A DNA stretch of 64,000 bases from contig CM057228.1 in NCBI GenBank assembly GCA_029891385.1, positions 65,168,523-65,232,522 on the forward strand. Reading direction: 5' to 3'. This document shows, piece by piece, positions 37,048 to 48,491 of this stretch. The DNA is from Erythroxylum novogranatense. Lineage: Eukaryota; Streptophyta; Magnoliopsida; Malpighiales; Erythroxylaceae. The translations under genes were made by a program, and so were the position numbers. Under the pieces are notes generated by a model. It did no database searches and had not been told where the DNA came from. It saw only the letters and a program-made list of their open reading frames with translations. The first letter of the stretch is position 1; each line of letters starts with the position of its first letter.

Positions 37048-38880
37048 TGTAACATCCCATCACTAATGGGAAGGGTAAAATAGTAATTTGAAACTGGCTA
37101 TGAGTTTTTAGAATCATCTTGGTATGTTCATGCATACACATACTTGTAAATAGTGATTTTTGCACATGTAAATGATTGTACATGCATTCATGACATTTTC
37201 TCGATATATGTGACATTAATGTGATTTTTGTGAAAAATGTGATTTTGTGCTTGAAAATTTAATTGGAGTGGGTCTTTGTGAGTTTTGATTTTTTTGGAGA
37301 ATTTTAGAAATTTTTCTAGAAAATTTCGGGAAAAATTTCTGGATCGGAAAAAATTGCCAAGTGACAGACTAATTAGTTTCCGGTACTGGAAATGACTGTC
37401 CAATGGCACTGAAAAATTAGATACATGATTTTAGGATTTATTATTTTGAGTCATTGGAATTTTGGGGAAAGATTGGAGTAGAAATTGAATTGTTATTGGA
37501 AAGGAAATATAAGAGTGTCTAAAAATAAGACATGTGGCAAGTGACACTTGTCACTTGCCTAGCTATGACTTACACTAAGTTGAATTATAAATAACCTAAC
37601 TTTGGAGAGTCTTCCACGGCACTTCTTTCTTCCAAGGTTTTGGTGTTTTAAAGGAGATTTTCTCCTCCATCTTCGTAGCCTCCTTCTCCTTTGATTTTCG
37701 TTGGTCTTCTCCTACTTGATAGTGTTTATCAAAACTCTTATATCTTCCTTGCTTTCTCTTCTTTTGTTCACCAAAAGCAAACCTAAGCTTTTCCCCTTTA
37801 TGTTGATGATGGTCGTGAGATTGAGTGGGAGGTAGAGATTTTGGTGAGTTGGTGAAAAGGTGAAGAATTGAAGGAGTGGAAGCTTAAGTAGGTAAGGATT
37901 ATGTCTTATATTATAAATTAGTAGTTAGATGCATTAATTGTGATGTCTTGTGAATTAATTTCATGAAACTTATGTTTTGATTGTATGGGTATAACTTTAT
38001 GCTTGTGTAAGGATGAATGAGATAGCATGTGTAGTATGTGAATTAAGTGTTTTGGAATGATTTTAATGATGTTAGATGAGTGAGTATTAAAAGAAAATGA
38101 TTGAGTGTGAATGCTGCCATTTTATGGCTAATTGGTCAAGTGATGATCTTGATTAAATTTTGACTGAATTCTTGACTAAATTGGATGCTTATTGGTGTAG
38201 GAATGGTATTGGAATGATAGGATTTGAGTTAGGTGTAAAATCTGGAAAATTTACTTTGTGTAGGTTCCAATGATTTGGTCATAGCTTTTTATATGGTTAT
38301 TCTGTTGAGATGAGGTTTGGCTTAAATTAAACTTGAGAAGTTTGGCTATAATTCTTATGAAGGAAGTGTTGTCCAATTATGGCTTGTAGGGTTCGAAATT
38401 TTGCCTTGAAAGTGGGCAATATGTGCGGGGTAAATAGTCATGTTTCTAACAGTGAAGATTTGTGACCTGAAACTTTGATGAATTTTTCTAGGCTAAAGTA
38501 GACAGATTTTGTGAGATTGGTCTTCATGAAAGTTGGAGGATTTCGTGTTAGCTTTCTATCGCCACTAAGTATGACATTTTTCTATTTTTAAATTGAAAGT
38601 TATGACTTGTGAACTTTCAGCTGGTTTTTCAATGAATGAATGTGCTTTGTGTGTGAAATGGCTCTTATAGGTTTTGAGATTACTGTGTTTTGAAGCTAAT
38701 TCTGGACTGTTATGGTTTACAGTAGCTCAAGTGATCTTATGGAAAGTTATAGAGGAATATTTTAGCTTTGTAATGAACTATAATATGCGAATTTTGAATG
38801 TAGGGATTGTAAGTTATGAATTTTAAATCATAACTTTGGAATATCTTATGGAAAGTTATGAATTTTGGATGAACTATAAC
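37048..38880 (+). repeat. Truncated long Gypsy-type LTR (5' portion)
   Basis: Starts TGTAACATCCCATCACTAAT and follows the same sequence path as the LTR at 57078 (gggaagggtaaa, gactgtccaatgg, gtggcaagtgacac, ggtcgtgag, atcgccactaagtatgacat). It breaks off after about 1.83 kb, where a degenerate Copia element begins. Confidence 0.8.
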
Positions 38881-39129
38881 AATAGTCGAATCATCTACTA
38901 TTTTATTTTGAGATAGAGGATTAATATAAGAGATATCAAGCCTTCTATACCAAATAGTTTAAGGCGCCTCAATTCATCGATTAGGATGTCTTTAGACAGG
39001 AGAATCTCACTAATAGGGTGTACAAGATTATTTCTTTTAATAGTTGGTTTAACATCTTTAACTATTATGACCTAGTATATTGAGAGCTCACCCTATAGTT
39101 CATGTATATATTAGACAACATAAGGACGT

Positions 39130-40264
39130 TATAGGCAGACAAATGAATCTTCAAGTTTAGATTAGCATGGTTTGGGAGATTTTCAAAAGTCATGAGGGAG
39201 TCTGGGTATAGACAAAGCTAAGGTGACCCCTCTTTTCATTAAACATTAAGTTGCAAGGGAAGTTACTACTCTTATAGTTTATATAGATGACATTATAGTG
39301 ATTGGAAATGATGAGAAAGAGAAGCATTAATTGAAGCAAACACTAGTAAAAGAGTTAAGAGAAGCATGAATTGAAGCAAACACTAGTAAAAGAGTTTAAG
39401 ACAAAGGAAATGGGGAAACTAAAGTACTTCCTCGATATTGAGGTGGTATATTCCACACAAGAGATTTTCATAACCCAACAAAGGTATGTGATTGATTTAT
39501 TAGCATAAGCAGGGAAGGTTAAGTGTAAACTAGTCTCTACACTTATAGATCTAATCCATAAGTTGGGAGAAGCTAAAGAAGAACCAAATATTGATAAAAG
39601 GACGTATTAAGGATTAGTTGGTAGATTCATATATCTTGTTGACACTCGACTAGACATAGCATACTTAGTGAGCATAATCAGTCAATTCATGCTTGATCCA
39701 AGAGAAACTCATCTTCAGGTTGCTTATAGAGTGCTACATTACTTGAAAGGCAATTCGGGGAAAGAAACTTTGTTCAAGAAAAACAATAATCTTGCTTTAG
39801 AAGCCTATACCAACACTGACTATGCAAGTTCCCTAGTGGATAGAAAATCTACTATAGGGCACTGCACTTTTCTTGGAGGTAATATAGTAACGTGGAGGAG
39901 CAAGAAGCAGAATGTGATGGCAAGATCATTTGCATAATTAGAATTTAGGGCTATTGCTTAAGAATTATATGAACTACTATGGTTAAAGATTATTCTAGAC
40001 GATTTAAAAGTCAAATAGGACTATCCTATAAAACTTTATTGTGACATCAATATTGCTCATAATCTTATACAACATGATATGACAAAACATATTGAAACTG
40101 ATAGACATTTCATTAAAGAAAAATTGAAACAAGAGTAAGTATATATGTCTTATATTCCATCAGAACATCAAATAACTGATATTCTAACGAAGGAGCTAAA
40201 CAATTCGAGTTTCCATAATCTTGTAATCAAGCTGAGAATAGAAGACATCTATTCCTTAGCTTGA
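39130..40264 (+). pseudogene. Copia reverse transcriptase / RNase H remnant
   Basis: Readable pieces in order: LIVYIDDIIVIGND (RT catalytic YxDD variant, ~39278-39319), MGKLKYFLDIEV, GRFIYLVDTRLDIAYLVS, and the open stretch 39668-39937 with RNase H core DRKSTIGHCTFLGGN and TWRSKKQN. ELYELLWLKIILDDL, KLYCDINIAHNL and the terminal YIPSEHQITDILTKEL follow, to a stop at 40262-40264. Several internal stops and a ~37-bp local duplication (39330-39400) break it. Only the 3' third of pol remains. Confidence 0.85.
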
Positions 40265-40274
40265 GCGGGAGAGT

Positions 40275-40468
40275 TGAGATATACATTAGCAGTAAATATA
40301 TTAGAAGAATAAGCTCAAAATCCCTTAATTTAGGGGATTTAATTAGATAGTCTTATCTTATCTAGGTTCATATTTTTATCCCTTGTAATTTCCTATATAT
40401 TACTGTATACCATCTATTCAAAGAAGTATTCTTTTCCATAAAAAGCTAAGTAATTCCGAACTTTCACA
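40275..40468 (+). repeat. Short 3' LTR of the Copia remnant
   Basis: Follows a purine tract (gcgggagag, 40265-40273) directly after the pol stop. It starts TGAGATATACATTAG and ends near ..ctttcaca (40468), about 194 bp. The right boundary is a judgement from the CA end; no 5' copy exists in the window. Confidence 0.6.
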
Positions 40469-41532
40469 TAACCTACCAAGGAGAAGGAGACTAATGGACA
40501 GTCCACACATGCCCAATTCAAACACAATTCCAAACGTTGATAACTTAATGAAGCCAGCATATGATTCCAAATGCTGATAACCTAGCCAGCATATGAGAAA
40601 CTAAAATCTTCTTAGCTGAGGTCCCTTGATTTCTGCCGCGTAATTTGCTCAGGGATTTTATTGCCTTGAATTCTTGAATGGCCGTTATGCAAACGCTTTC
40701 TAGCTGAATTGGGACAAGGACCACTCTTTGTATACTTGTACTCACCAATTTGGTTTCCAGATCAATTTATTTCCAATTTTCAAAAAAATTATTAATAAAT
40801 AATATATTTATTTGTAATATATCAGAATTCAGAAAAAAAAAAGTATAAACATAAAAAAATCAATTTTATAATTTTTATAAAATGTGAAAAATCAAAATCA
40901 AAATTTAAAATCAATCAAATAAAATTTTAAAATGAAAACCAAAAACCAAAATGCAAAATAGCAGTAAATCCAAACAAGCCTATGCTACTCCTGAAGAGTG
41001 ACCTTATAAATACAAAATCATACAATTCTCATGGTAAAATCGACGTCAACCCATCAATGGAGTTTAAATGTTTCCGCTGAAAAGTAATCCTAGACTCCTA
41101 ATACTAAACCATACACTTCATTTCGACGCCTAAAGGGCAGATGCTTCTTCTTCTCCCAATATTAGCCAGATCTGATGTCACCTAATAATAACAGAACTAA
41201 AAAAGAAACTGAATAATTGACAATGCTTGAATCTATGATTCCAAGACTTGTCTTTTTCTTAAGTTGAGAGATACAATATTTCTTTTTGCAACAATACCCA
41301 AACTAAAAATACAGTCGTAATATTACGAGGTACAATATTTCTTTTGCAACAATACCCAAACTAAAAATACAGGCGAAATATTAACAACTTTCTTAATTTA
41401 TCAGTAATAATTCGCACATCTAAATATGTGTAGCATACTATTAAGCCAACTTTATACGTACATAGATCAGCAATTTAGGCGACAAGCCCTGATTTCAATG
41501 TTCAGATGAGCCTACTCCTTCCAGACCATCCC
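40469..41532. other. Intergenic DNA downstream of the tyrosyl-tRNA synthetase gene
   Basis: AT-rich, no supported gene. It includes A/T runs at 40780-40970 and a 59-bp tandem duplication (41272-41330 and 41331-~41381) built on tacaatatttctttt..acaatacccaaactaaaa. The part nearest 41533 probably holds the 3' UTR of the tRNA synthetase. Confidence 0.5.
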
Positions 41533-44500
41533 TCACCTGGTCACTTTGTACTTCTACACGTTGGAAAACACAAAACCATCAATTTGACATAAAAGAAAAT
41601 GAGCAGCAACCGGTTATTATCTATTGATGGGCCTCACCCACCTGCTTAAGCTTTTAAACTGAATGCTTTTTTGACATTGTATCAGAGTCTCTTGTCACCA
41701 GGAAATCTTGAATTCAAATTGTCACCCTCATTTCTCATAAACTTAGAATATATTGTGCTTGTATGATATATCATATTTGTCCAGATTGTGAAGGAGGCGT
41801 ATTGAAACAATACATGATTCATTTACGGGTCTCATCCATTATCTCAAAACTTTTGGGTTGAAAGATTTCTTGACGGTTATTAGCAGACCCTTGTAGCCTA
41901 TTCTTTTCTAACCAGTAAACCTTCTTTGTCACTTGCAATTAAGACAATAGAACTTAGTATGAGAAAAACTAAGATTATCATCACTACTCTTTTTATTTGT
42001 TAAGCAAATTAACAAACCAGAATTAAGAATACGAACCAAGATCCGATTCCGCAAGTCTTTTGCGTTGGCATCAGTATTGAAATGATCACGTACAGGCTAC
42101 AGAAAATATGATTTGCAACCTCAAGTCAGTATAGAATGAGACAATCATGTACATCTCAACAAATCACAGTAATAAGCTAGACCAAAGTAACCAAGCAATG
42201 GATGTATATAGTTGCAGGTTGCAACTGAACCTACATGTCCAGAACAAACTGGCTTTTACACAGGATGCACAAATATGGTCAACTGAACAATATACTACCA
42301 TACCTAAAACATATTAGCAAATCAGTCATTAAATTACACAGTATCCTCAAGTAGAACTCAAAATGTAGATCACTTTCCCCACCCAAACCTATGACAGAAA
42401 AAGGAAAATCCAGGAAGAAACTTCAAGCTTTTAAGAAAAATAACCAATACCCATTAAGATGCACATTCACCTTCAATTCTTCCCATCACACTCTTCTATT
42501 ACTTGGCAAACAATTTATTTACTTAACATAGACCAGATACATCTAGCCATTCACCTTCAGAATCCTTCTCCACAACTCTTCAGTAGGCAATCTATCATGC
42601 TCAGTAATTATTCACAATGCATGGAGTTAACTATTGAAACTATGATCAAGCTCTTTGTAATTCTATATTTAGCATACTTATAGATGCTACTGGTACTTTG
42701 TATGATTCAAAGTCGAGTTCTTTGATGCTTTATTGCTCTCTTTTCATCAGGATATTGGTGCTTTTCTAAAGATAAAGAGAGGATATATTTCGTTATATTT
42801 TAATTTTAAAATATTTTTGAAAGTCGAGTTATATTTTATTTTTTAGTTAGTTATGTATTTATTGTGATTTTATTTACATAATGATTTAGTGTGCCAGTTT
42901 TACTTATTTACTCTTTAACCTGCATCACTCTTTTATCGTCACATAGGCATGTGGGTCTACCGAAAATAGTCTCTTCACTATATAGGAGTAAGGCTGCGTA
43001 CTATCAGACCTCCCCAGATCCCGCTTTATTGCGAAACATCGAACTGGGTGATGATAGACGCTATTGGTGTGTTAAATATTAATGTATCTAGGTGAAACAG
43101 TATTTAAAGATGAAAGCGTATTCATGGGTCATAAACTTATTCGCATGTATGGGGCTAACTATTGAAACTATTCTCAAACTCTTCATAATTCTATATTTAG
43201 TACACTAGTAGATGCCTAGGGTGTGTTAAATATAAACATATCTATGTGAAATAGTATTTAAAGATAAAAGCGCATTAATGGGCCTTATCTGGCTTTTCAA
43301 TTACTTCATAAGCTACTCAGGTGAAAAGTGTAGTCTGGCATAACTTACAATAGGCCACAAGTAGCAGTAACAAGAAAGAAAATATACCCAGTAAATTGTT
43401 GTTGAAGGGTACTAAACAAGGCCGGAGAGAAGAATTGCAAATTGCTAAAAACAATGTACAAAATGAGTAGTGAATTCCATTGATTTTACCATTATCTAAT
43501 AGTATCAACCAAAAAGTATCAGCATGCCTTGCAGCTCAATGGTATTTGTCAAATTTTCAAACTAATAGGACTTGCATTAAAGTTCCTTATATTAAAAAGG
43601 CATGCAAACAAAATGGGGAACTTCTAATTTGTTACTTACAACTTTTTCTTATATGAAATACTTGCAGAAACACTCTGCTTTTTTCATTTTTACAGTAAAC
43701 CATCAGGAATTAAGGGTCTGGTAAGTAATCAGTGACCTCATAGACAGAACTAGTTCTGAACATCCTATGTAAATTCATGGACAGATAAATTACTGCAGAT
43801 TTAGATCCACCATTCTTGTTTTAGTATGGATAATTCAATAAAAGTAGGACAAAAAACAAAAACGAGAAATATTCTTTGCATGACAGTTTATCAAAATGAG
43901 ATGAGATTTACGAACTTTCTGTAGACATGTTATGATTGGCACTACTAGCAAATTGATTCTTCACATTTCACATGAATTACATGTTCGCATACAATTATAA
44001 ATTTTTGCACAAAACCACCGTCTGATTTATGCCAAAAATGAATATGGAAGGGTTACCTGCAGTATCTTGTTTAATGCTTTTGCTAAAGCTGGTTTCAGGT
44101 CAGCAGGATGCAATTGCCCAGCTTCATAGTCTGTAACAACTCCTTCAAAGCTTTTGAAGACCCTAAAACAATACGAAAGTGCAAATAGACAACCTCATCG
44201 TGGTACAGAAGTGACAATTCATGATATTTAAAAACGAATATTTACAAATAAGTAGCCAATCTTCAAACTATAGAAGGAAAGAACAAGGTCAGTCATTCCA
44301 AAAGGAAAAAGAGGGGAATTTTTGGGAGGAGGCTAGAGCCATAACTTACTTTTCTCCACCATTTGCTTCACTTCGTTCAACCTTGAATTCGTCGAACCAC
44401 GGGAAAATAATATATTTGACATACTCTAGACATGGATTCCCTTCAACAATATTTGGGGGACAGTAGGCCTTCTTTATCTTCAAATTCACTTGAGACTGTG

Positions 44501-46567
44501 ATGAAACCATATCGTGAAACAAAAATAAACTAATAGTTAACAAAATGAAATCGTCAAAAGGAGGCAAGTATGATATAATGCTAATAAAATTTCTAGCATC
44601 TTAATTTTTTAAAAGTGTCCACACATAAAATGAAAGCACACCTCATCATCCTCCATAAAGATGGCAGAAGATGGGTCACTTTTAGACATCTTCTCCTGCC
44701 CTTCCTGTAAGCCGGGTAACATGTCTGTAATAACACAAAAAGAGGAATATAGTAAAATACACCGCAAAAGGGAGGAATAAGCAATGTAAAAGCTTGCAAG
44801 AGAATATTGGAACCATACGATGGGACAAAATGATGGGCTTCCTTTTCCTCTTGACATCATCACAATATTCTCTTCCAAGCATGTTCACCTTCCGTTGATC
44901 CGTGCCTAATTGACAAATGTCAGCCTGGTGAATAGGGAATTACAATCAGCAGTAAGAATATTAGCTAAAATATCCAAAATCAAATTTCAGAGAAGCTATA
45001 GGATCAGACATCCAAACACAGCCCTAACAATTGCAACTTTCTATCTGATTTTTACTGATACTACAATCTCATACAGTTTTAAATAAAAATAATATGGCCT
45101 ATAGGAGGCAACTCACTCAACACTAACGGCAAATAGAACTGCTCCTTATTATGGAAAACAGAAGAAAGAGAAATACAACAGATATGCATCCAAATCAATA
45201 GAGTAAATCAAAATAAGGCAATATTGGTCAAAGATTGTACACAAATATTGGCTAAAAATAATCCAAAACATAATGGCTTCTTATACAGAAAAGTTCTACT
45301 GGTAAGCTAAAAAAGCATGCCATACAAAATGGTATCGTCAAACTAAAACAAAGCATACTCATTTCCAATTGTGTTTGGATAATGTATAAAAGCATTTTTG
45401 TAATGATGAAAGTTCAAATCCTCAACAAAAAGCTAAATAACATTTTCATTTTTTAGATACTAGATCAGCCAAAGCTATATTATATCATGGGGCTTGGGGA
45501 TGCTGAGGAAATTTGGAAAATTCAGTGGAATATCAAAATTAAAGATTTGGTTTCATAAAAAATCTTTCAATGAATAGTCTAAGTACCTTGAGAAAAAAAA
45601 TGTCGGCACATTGCATGCAAGGATAGAGAATCTGGGCAGCTGACAACTCATCCTGCTCACTACGGCCCATAATTTGAACACATCTGAGAAGCAAAGGAAT
45701 TTGCATAATTGTTTCTACTCCGGAATATACTCATGTAACAATAGTAGTGACCTCAATCTTATACTTGCGTACCTCATTATTCTAGGAAGCTTGTTTCTGC
45801 GAGCAATATCCATGACCAGAGGCCAGTACTCAAATGCCCTGGAGTTGATTTCTTCAGATGACCACAGGAATTCTACTTTACCATCTCCAAGATCCATCCC
45901 AACTGCTTTCCATATTTCAATCATATAACGACCAATTGTTTGAATTTTTTTCAGGTCCCCATCCATTTTGTTGTTTAGCTGTGCAAACCAATCAGCAATC
46001 CAAAGTTTCACTTTGCAACCAGCAGAAGTGAGTTTATTCACATTTATGGTCTTCATGACGCCCTGTTCAATAAAGAATTAAGAATACGCAGTACATCACG
46101 CAGATATTTTGGAAAAACAGAAAGAAAGAAAAAGAAGGGGGAACACTCCAAGAATTTGAATCCAAGTGATGAAAATGAAACTATCAAAGGAATAGGGAAA
46201 AGTATACCTGAGCAATGTGCATTCGACCAGAAGGCTCAAAGCCATCGTAGCAAATAGGTTGAGGATTATTGGCAAGAAGATCGAAGAGCTCGTCTTCTTG
46301 AATGCACTCTTCACCTACGCTCCTTACAATCTGAAACCTCTCTTCTGTACTTATCGTACTACTGACTCTAACAAAAACAACCAAATGCCCACACAGTAAA
46401 ATTAAAATTAGAGAAAAAGAAAAACAGCCCAACTGAGAACAAGTGAAACAGCATGCAAAGTAGAGAACTTACTTGGAGGAGGCGTTGACAGCGGTGGCAG
46501 AAGTAGAAGCGTCGATGGAGAGAGACTCCACCCCTTGGGAAGGTGGTACCTGGTCTTCCGTTGACAT
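41533..46567 (-). CDS. TyrRS: Tyrosine--tRNA ligase, cytosolic (archaeal/eukaryotic-type)
   Basis: Ten coding exons on the minus strand: 46567-46473, 46367-46208, 46062-45773, 45683-45587, 44924-44819, 44724-44642, 44495-44350, 44162-44057, 42096-42037, 41553-41533. They sum to 1,164 nt, 387 aa, close to the usual ~385. The enzyme attaches tyrosine to tRNA-Tyr using ATP. Class I signatures are present: the HIGH-equivalent in GFEPSGRMHIAQ (exon 2) and KMSKS in GLQEGQEKMSKSDPSSAIF (exon 6). Other family blocks: KLWIADWFAQLNNKM, EFLWSSEEIN, IMGRSEQDELSAAQILYPCM, ADICQLGTDQRKVN, KKAYCPPNIVEGNPCLEYVK. The start MSTEDQ is the first ATG and precedes a variable Ser-rich leader. The C-terminus PVRDHF..DLRNRIL joins a 21-nt last exon coding KYKVTR and stop, matching the family end; the exon 9 donor (GTTCGT) is weak. 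No targeting peptide is evident, so cytosolic. Intron 8 is 1,960 bp and holds a SINE and a local duplication. Confidence 0.93.
42607..43290 (+). repeat. Tandemly duplicated ~150-bp intronic segment
   Basis: Two copies of a segment with ttaactattgaaactat..ctttgtaattctatattta..agatgc, followed by gtgttaaatat..gtatttaaagat. Copy A is 42607-42694 continued at 43069-43140; copy B is 43141-43290. Copy A is split by the SINE. Confidence 0.65.
42695..43060 (+). mobile_element. SINE (Au/TS-type 3' region) in intron 8 of the tRNA synthetase gene
   Basis: The 3' part (about 42945-43050) has the conserved Au/TS SINE core: gtgggtctaccgaaaatag, then taggagtaaggctgcgtac, then ctccccagatcccgctttat and aactgggt. 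It is flanked by near-perfect 8-bp repeats ctactggt (42687-42694) and ctattggt (43061-43068). The 5' part is not clearly tRNA-like, and the usual ttg tail is eroded. Confidence 0.7.
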
Positions 46568-46832
46568 GTGCTGTATCAGAAATTTAAAAAAAATAAAAAG
46601 AAGCTAAGACAATGAGAGCTATTCTAGTATCTTACATCAAAATGGCACATTCAGGTGAAAGTGAGAGAGAAGTAACCTGTTTCTTTGCGAGCGGAGAGAC
46701 GAGAGGTGGATGGCGGCTGTCACTTGTTGTGGACAACTAATAAGCAGTTGAGGGTTTAATTTAATTGAAAACAAATCAATTAAAACGATTCTTTTTTAAT
46801 TCTCTCTTTGGTGCAACATAAACATAAAGAAA

Positions 46833-46960
46833 GATGCCGCGTGAAATCTACAAAAGAAGCATCGAAGAACTTGGAAACCTTACTCTGGTACCGGAGATGC
46901 CGCGCGTAAAATCTACAAAAGAACCATCGACTAACTTGAAAACCTTACTTTGGCACCGGA
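46833..46960. repeat. 63-bp tandem duplication upstream of the tyrosyl-tRNA synthetase start
   Basis: Units 46833-46895 and 46896-46960 share gatgccgcg(c/t)g..aaatctacaaaagaa and cttgaaaaccttact..ccgga. They lie 266-393 bp upstream of the ATG. Confidence 0.75.
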
Positions 46961-47688
46961 TCCTCTGCCTTTTCTAATTAATTTTACCTTCTCAGTTAAT
47001 TGACTGAATTGCCACCATTATCATTCGTTTACTTATTTCTTTTCTCATCGTGTATTTCAAGTTTTGTTCGTAATCAAGAATAAAGACGAATGTTGAAATA
47101 AAGTGTGTTTTAGCCCTTAAAATCGTCCTAAGGTTAAGATTACTATTAAGTGAAATTCCTACATATAGAAAATCTGATAGATATACTTTCGATGAAGACT
47201 TTAATGATATAAAAATCAGACCAAATCAACCGATTCGACTAAGTTAAGAACGAATTGAACTAATCTTTAGTTCAATATTTACTCTTATATGTTATTAATA
47301 AAAACTTTTACCGTATGCCTCTTTCTATTCTAACCTAAAAATCTTCCCAACTTTTTCCCATCAAATATGAATTACGAGTATGAAGAGAAGGATGGAGAAA
47401 GAGTAGGAGACACGGTGCATTGGACGAGATCAACTGTGAGAAGGTCAGGAATCATGTCATCAAAACTTTTGACTGTAGCAGTAAAATTGAGATTCAAGTC
47501 TTTTGAAATGATTGTCGATGACTGCTTCAGCAAAAAATTGCGAACAACGATTGTGAAGAAGGGCGACAATGATTGTGGTTTGCAACAAAAAGATGAAGCA
47601 AAAGGGTGAAACGGTTTAAAAGAAAACAAATCAAGAAAAAGAGAGATAGAAGTAAATCGAACATATCAATTTACAAGAGTAAGGCTAG
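46961..47688. other. Intergenic DNA
   Basis: No supported gene. An 80-codon + strand open frame at 47367-47609 has no recognisable motif and is mirrored by a frame of similar length on the other strand. Confidence 0.45.
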
Positions 47689-48491
47689 CGTTAGACCCTT
47701 AAATTTCGGAGCACTTCTCAGCGATTTTCATGATGTGCCATAAGTGGAAGGTTAACTGGTTTACACACATGAAGGAGACATGTAAAAATATTAACACAAA
47801 CATGGGCGAGTGGAATCAAATTTAGTGCAAATTTTGGTAGAGTCTCATACCTTGTGGAGATTGACTCGTTCTAGGCTAAGGACTTAATGGACTAAAGACT
47901 TGGCCCATGTTCGGATGAATGAACCACGACTAGCGGACTTGTTGTTAGAAGCATTTGATTAGGCCAGTGTGTTATATTGGCTTTAGCAAGATCTCACTAC
48001 ATCATTAACAGATAGAAATCGTGGGGAGATCTTGGATGATATGGCGACAACTAGGAGTTAGAGTTGCAGTGAAACTCAACATCTGAAGATAGCGGAGATT
48101 TTCAAAGATAAGGATGTTAGTTTCTTATTTGAATGTAAACTTTATCTTTATGTTATCTTGTAGATTCTATCTTATCAATTAGAGTCGTATTTGGATGGGG
48201 GTGTCATCCAATTGGTTCATGTGATGTAATCTGATAGAGACAAATATGATCTTAGCATAATCTTAGGCAGTTTTGTTAATATATAACTCATTCGAGCTTT
48301 GCTCTCCTCGTTCAGTCAAAGAGAACATTTCTTGTATTCTTTAAAAGAAAGTAATATAAAGATTGTTTTTACCGTATCTCTCTTATTTTCCGGTTGCCTT
48401 TATTTTCTTATTGCCTTTGTAGTATTGTTTTCTCAAGGGTGTGAGGTAAACACTTTGCCGGTTGTTAAAAGCTAAAGTCTTGCATAAGTGG
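47689..48491 (+). repeat. 5' LTR of deleted Gypsy element, left part
   Basis: From ttagacccttaaatttcgg to the AGTGG target site at 48487-48491. The last 200 bp are closely similar to 53456-53665. Confidence 0.7.

Noticed and set aside
41675..41700. Primer-binding-site-like cattgtatcagagtc
   Set aside because: No LTR end precedes it and no retroelement sequence follows, so it is probably chance or a worn repeat.
41929..42036. In-frame extension of TyrRS exon 9 to the stop at 41929
   Set aside because: The added 36 residues do not resemble the family, while splicing to 41553-41533 gives the expected C-terminus and length.
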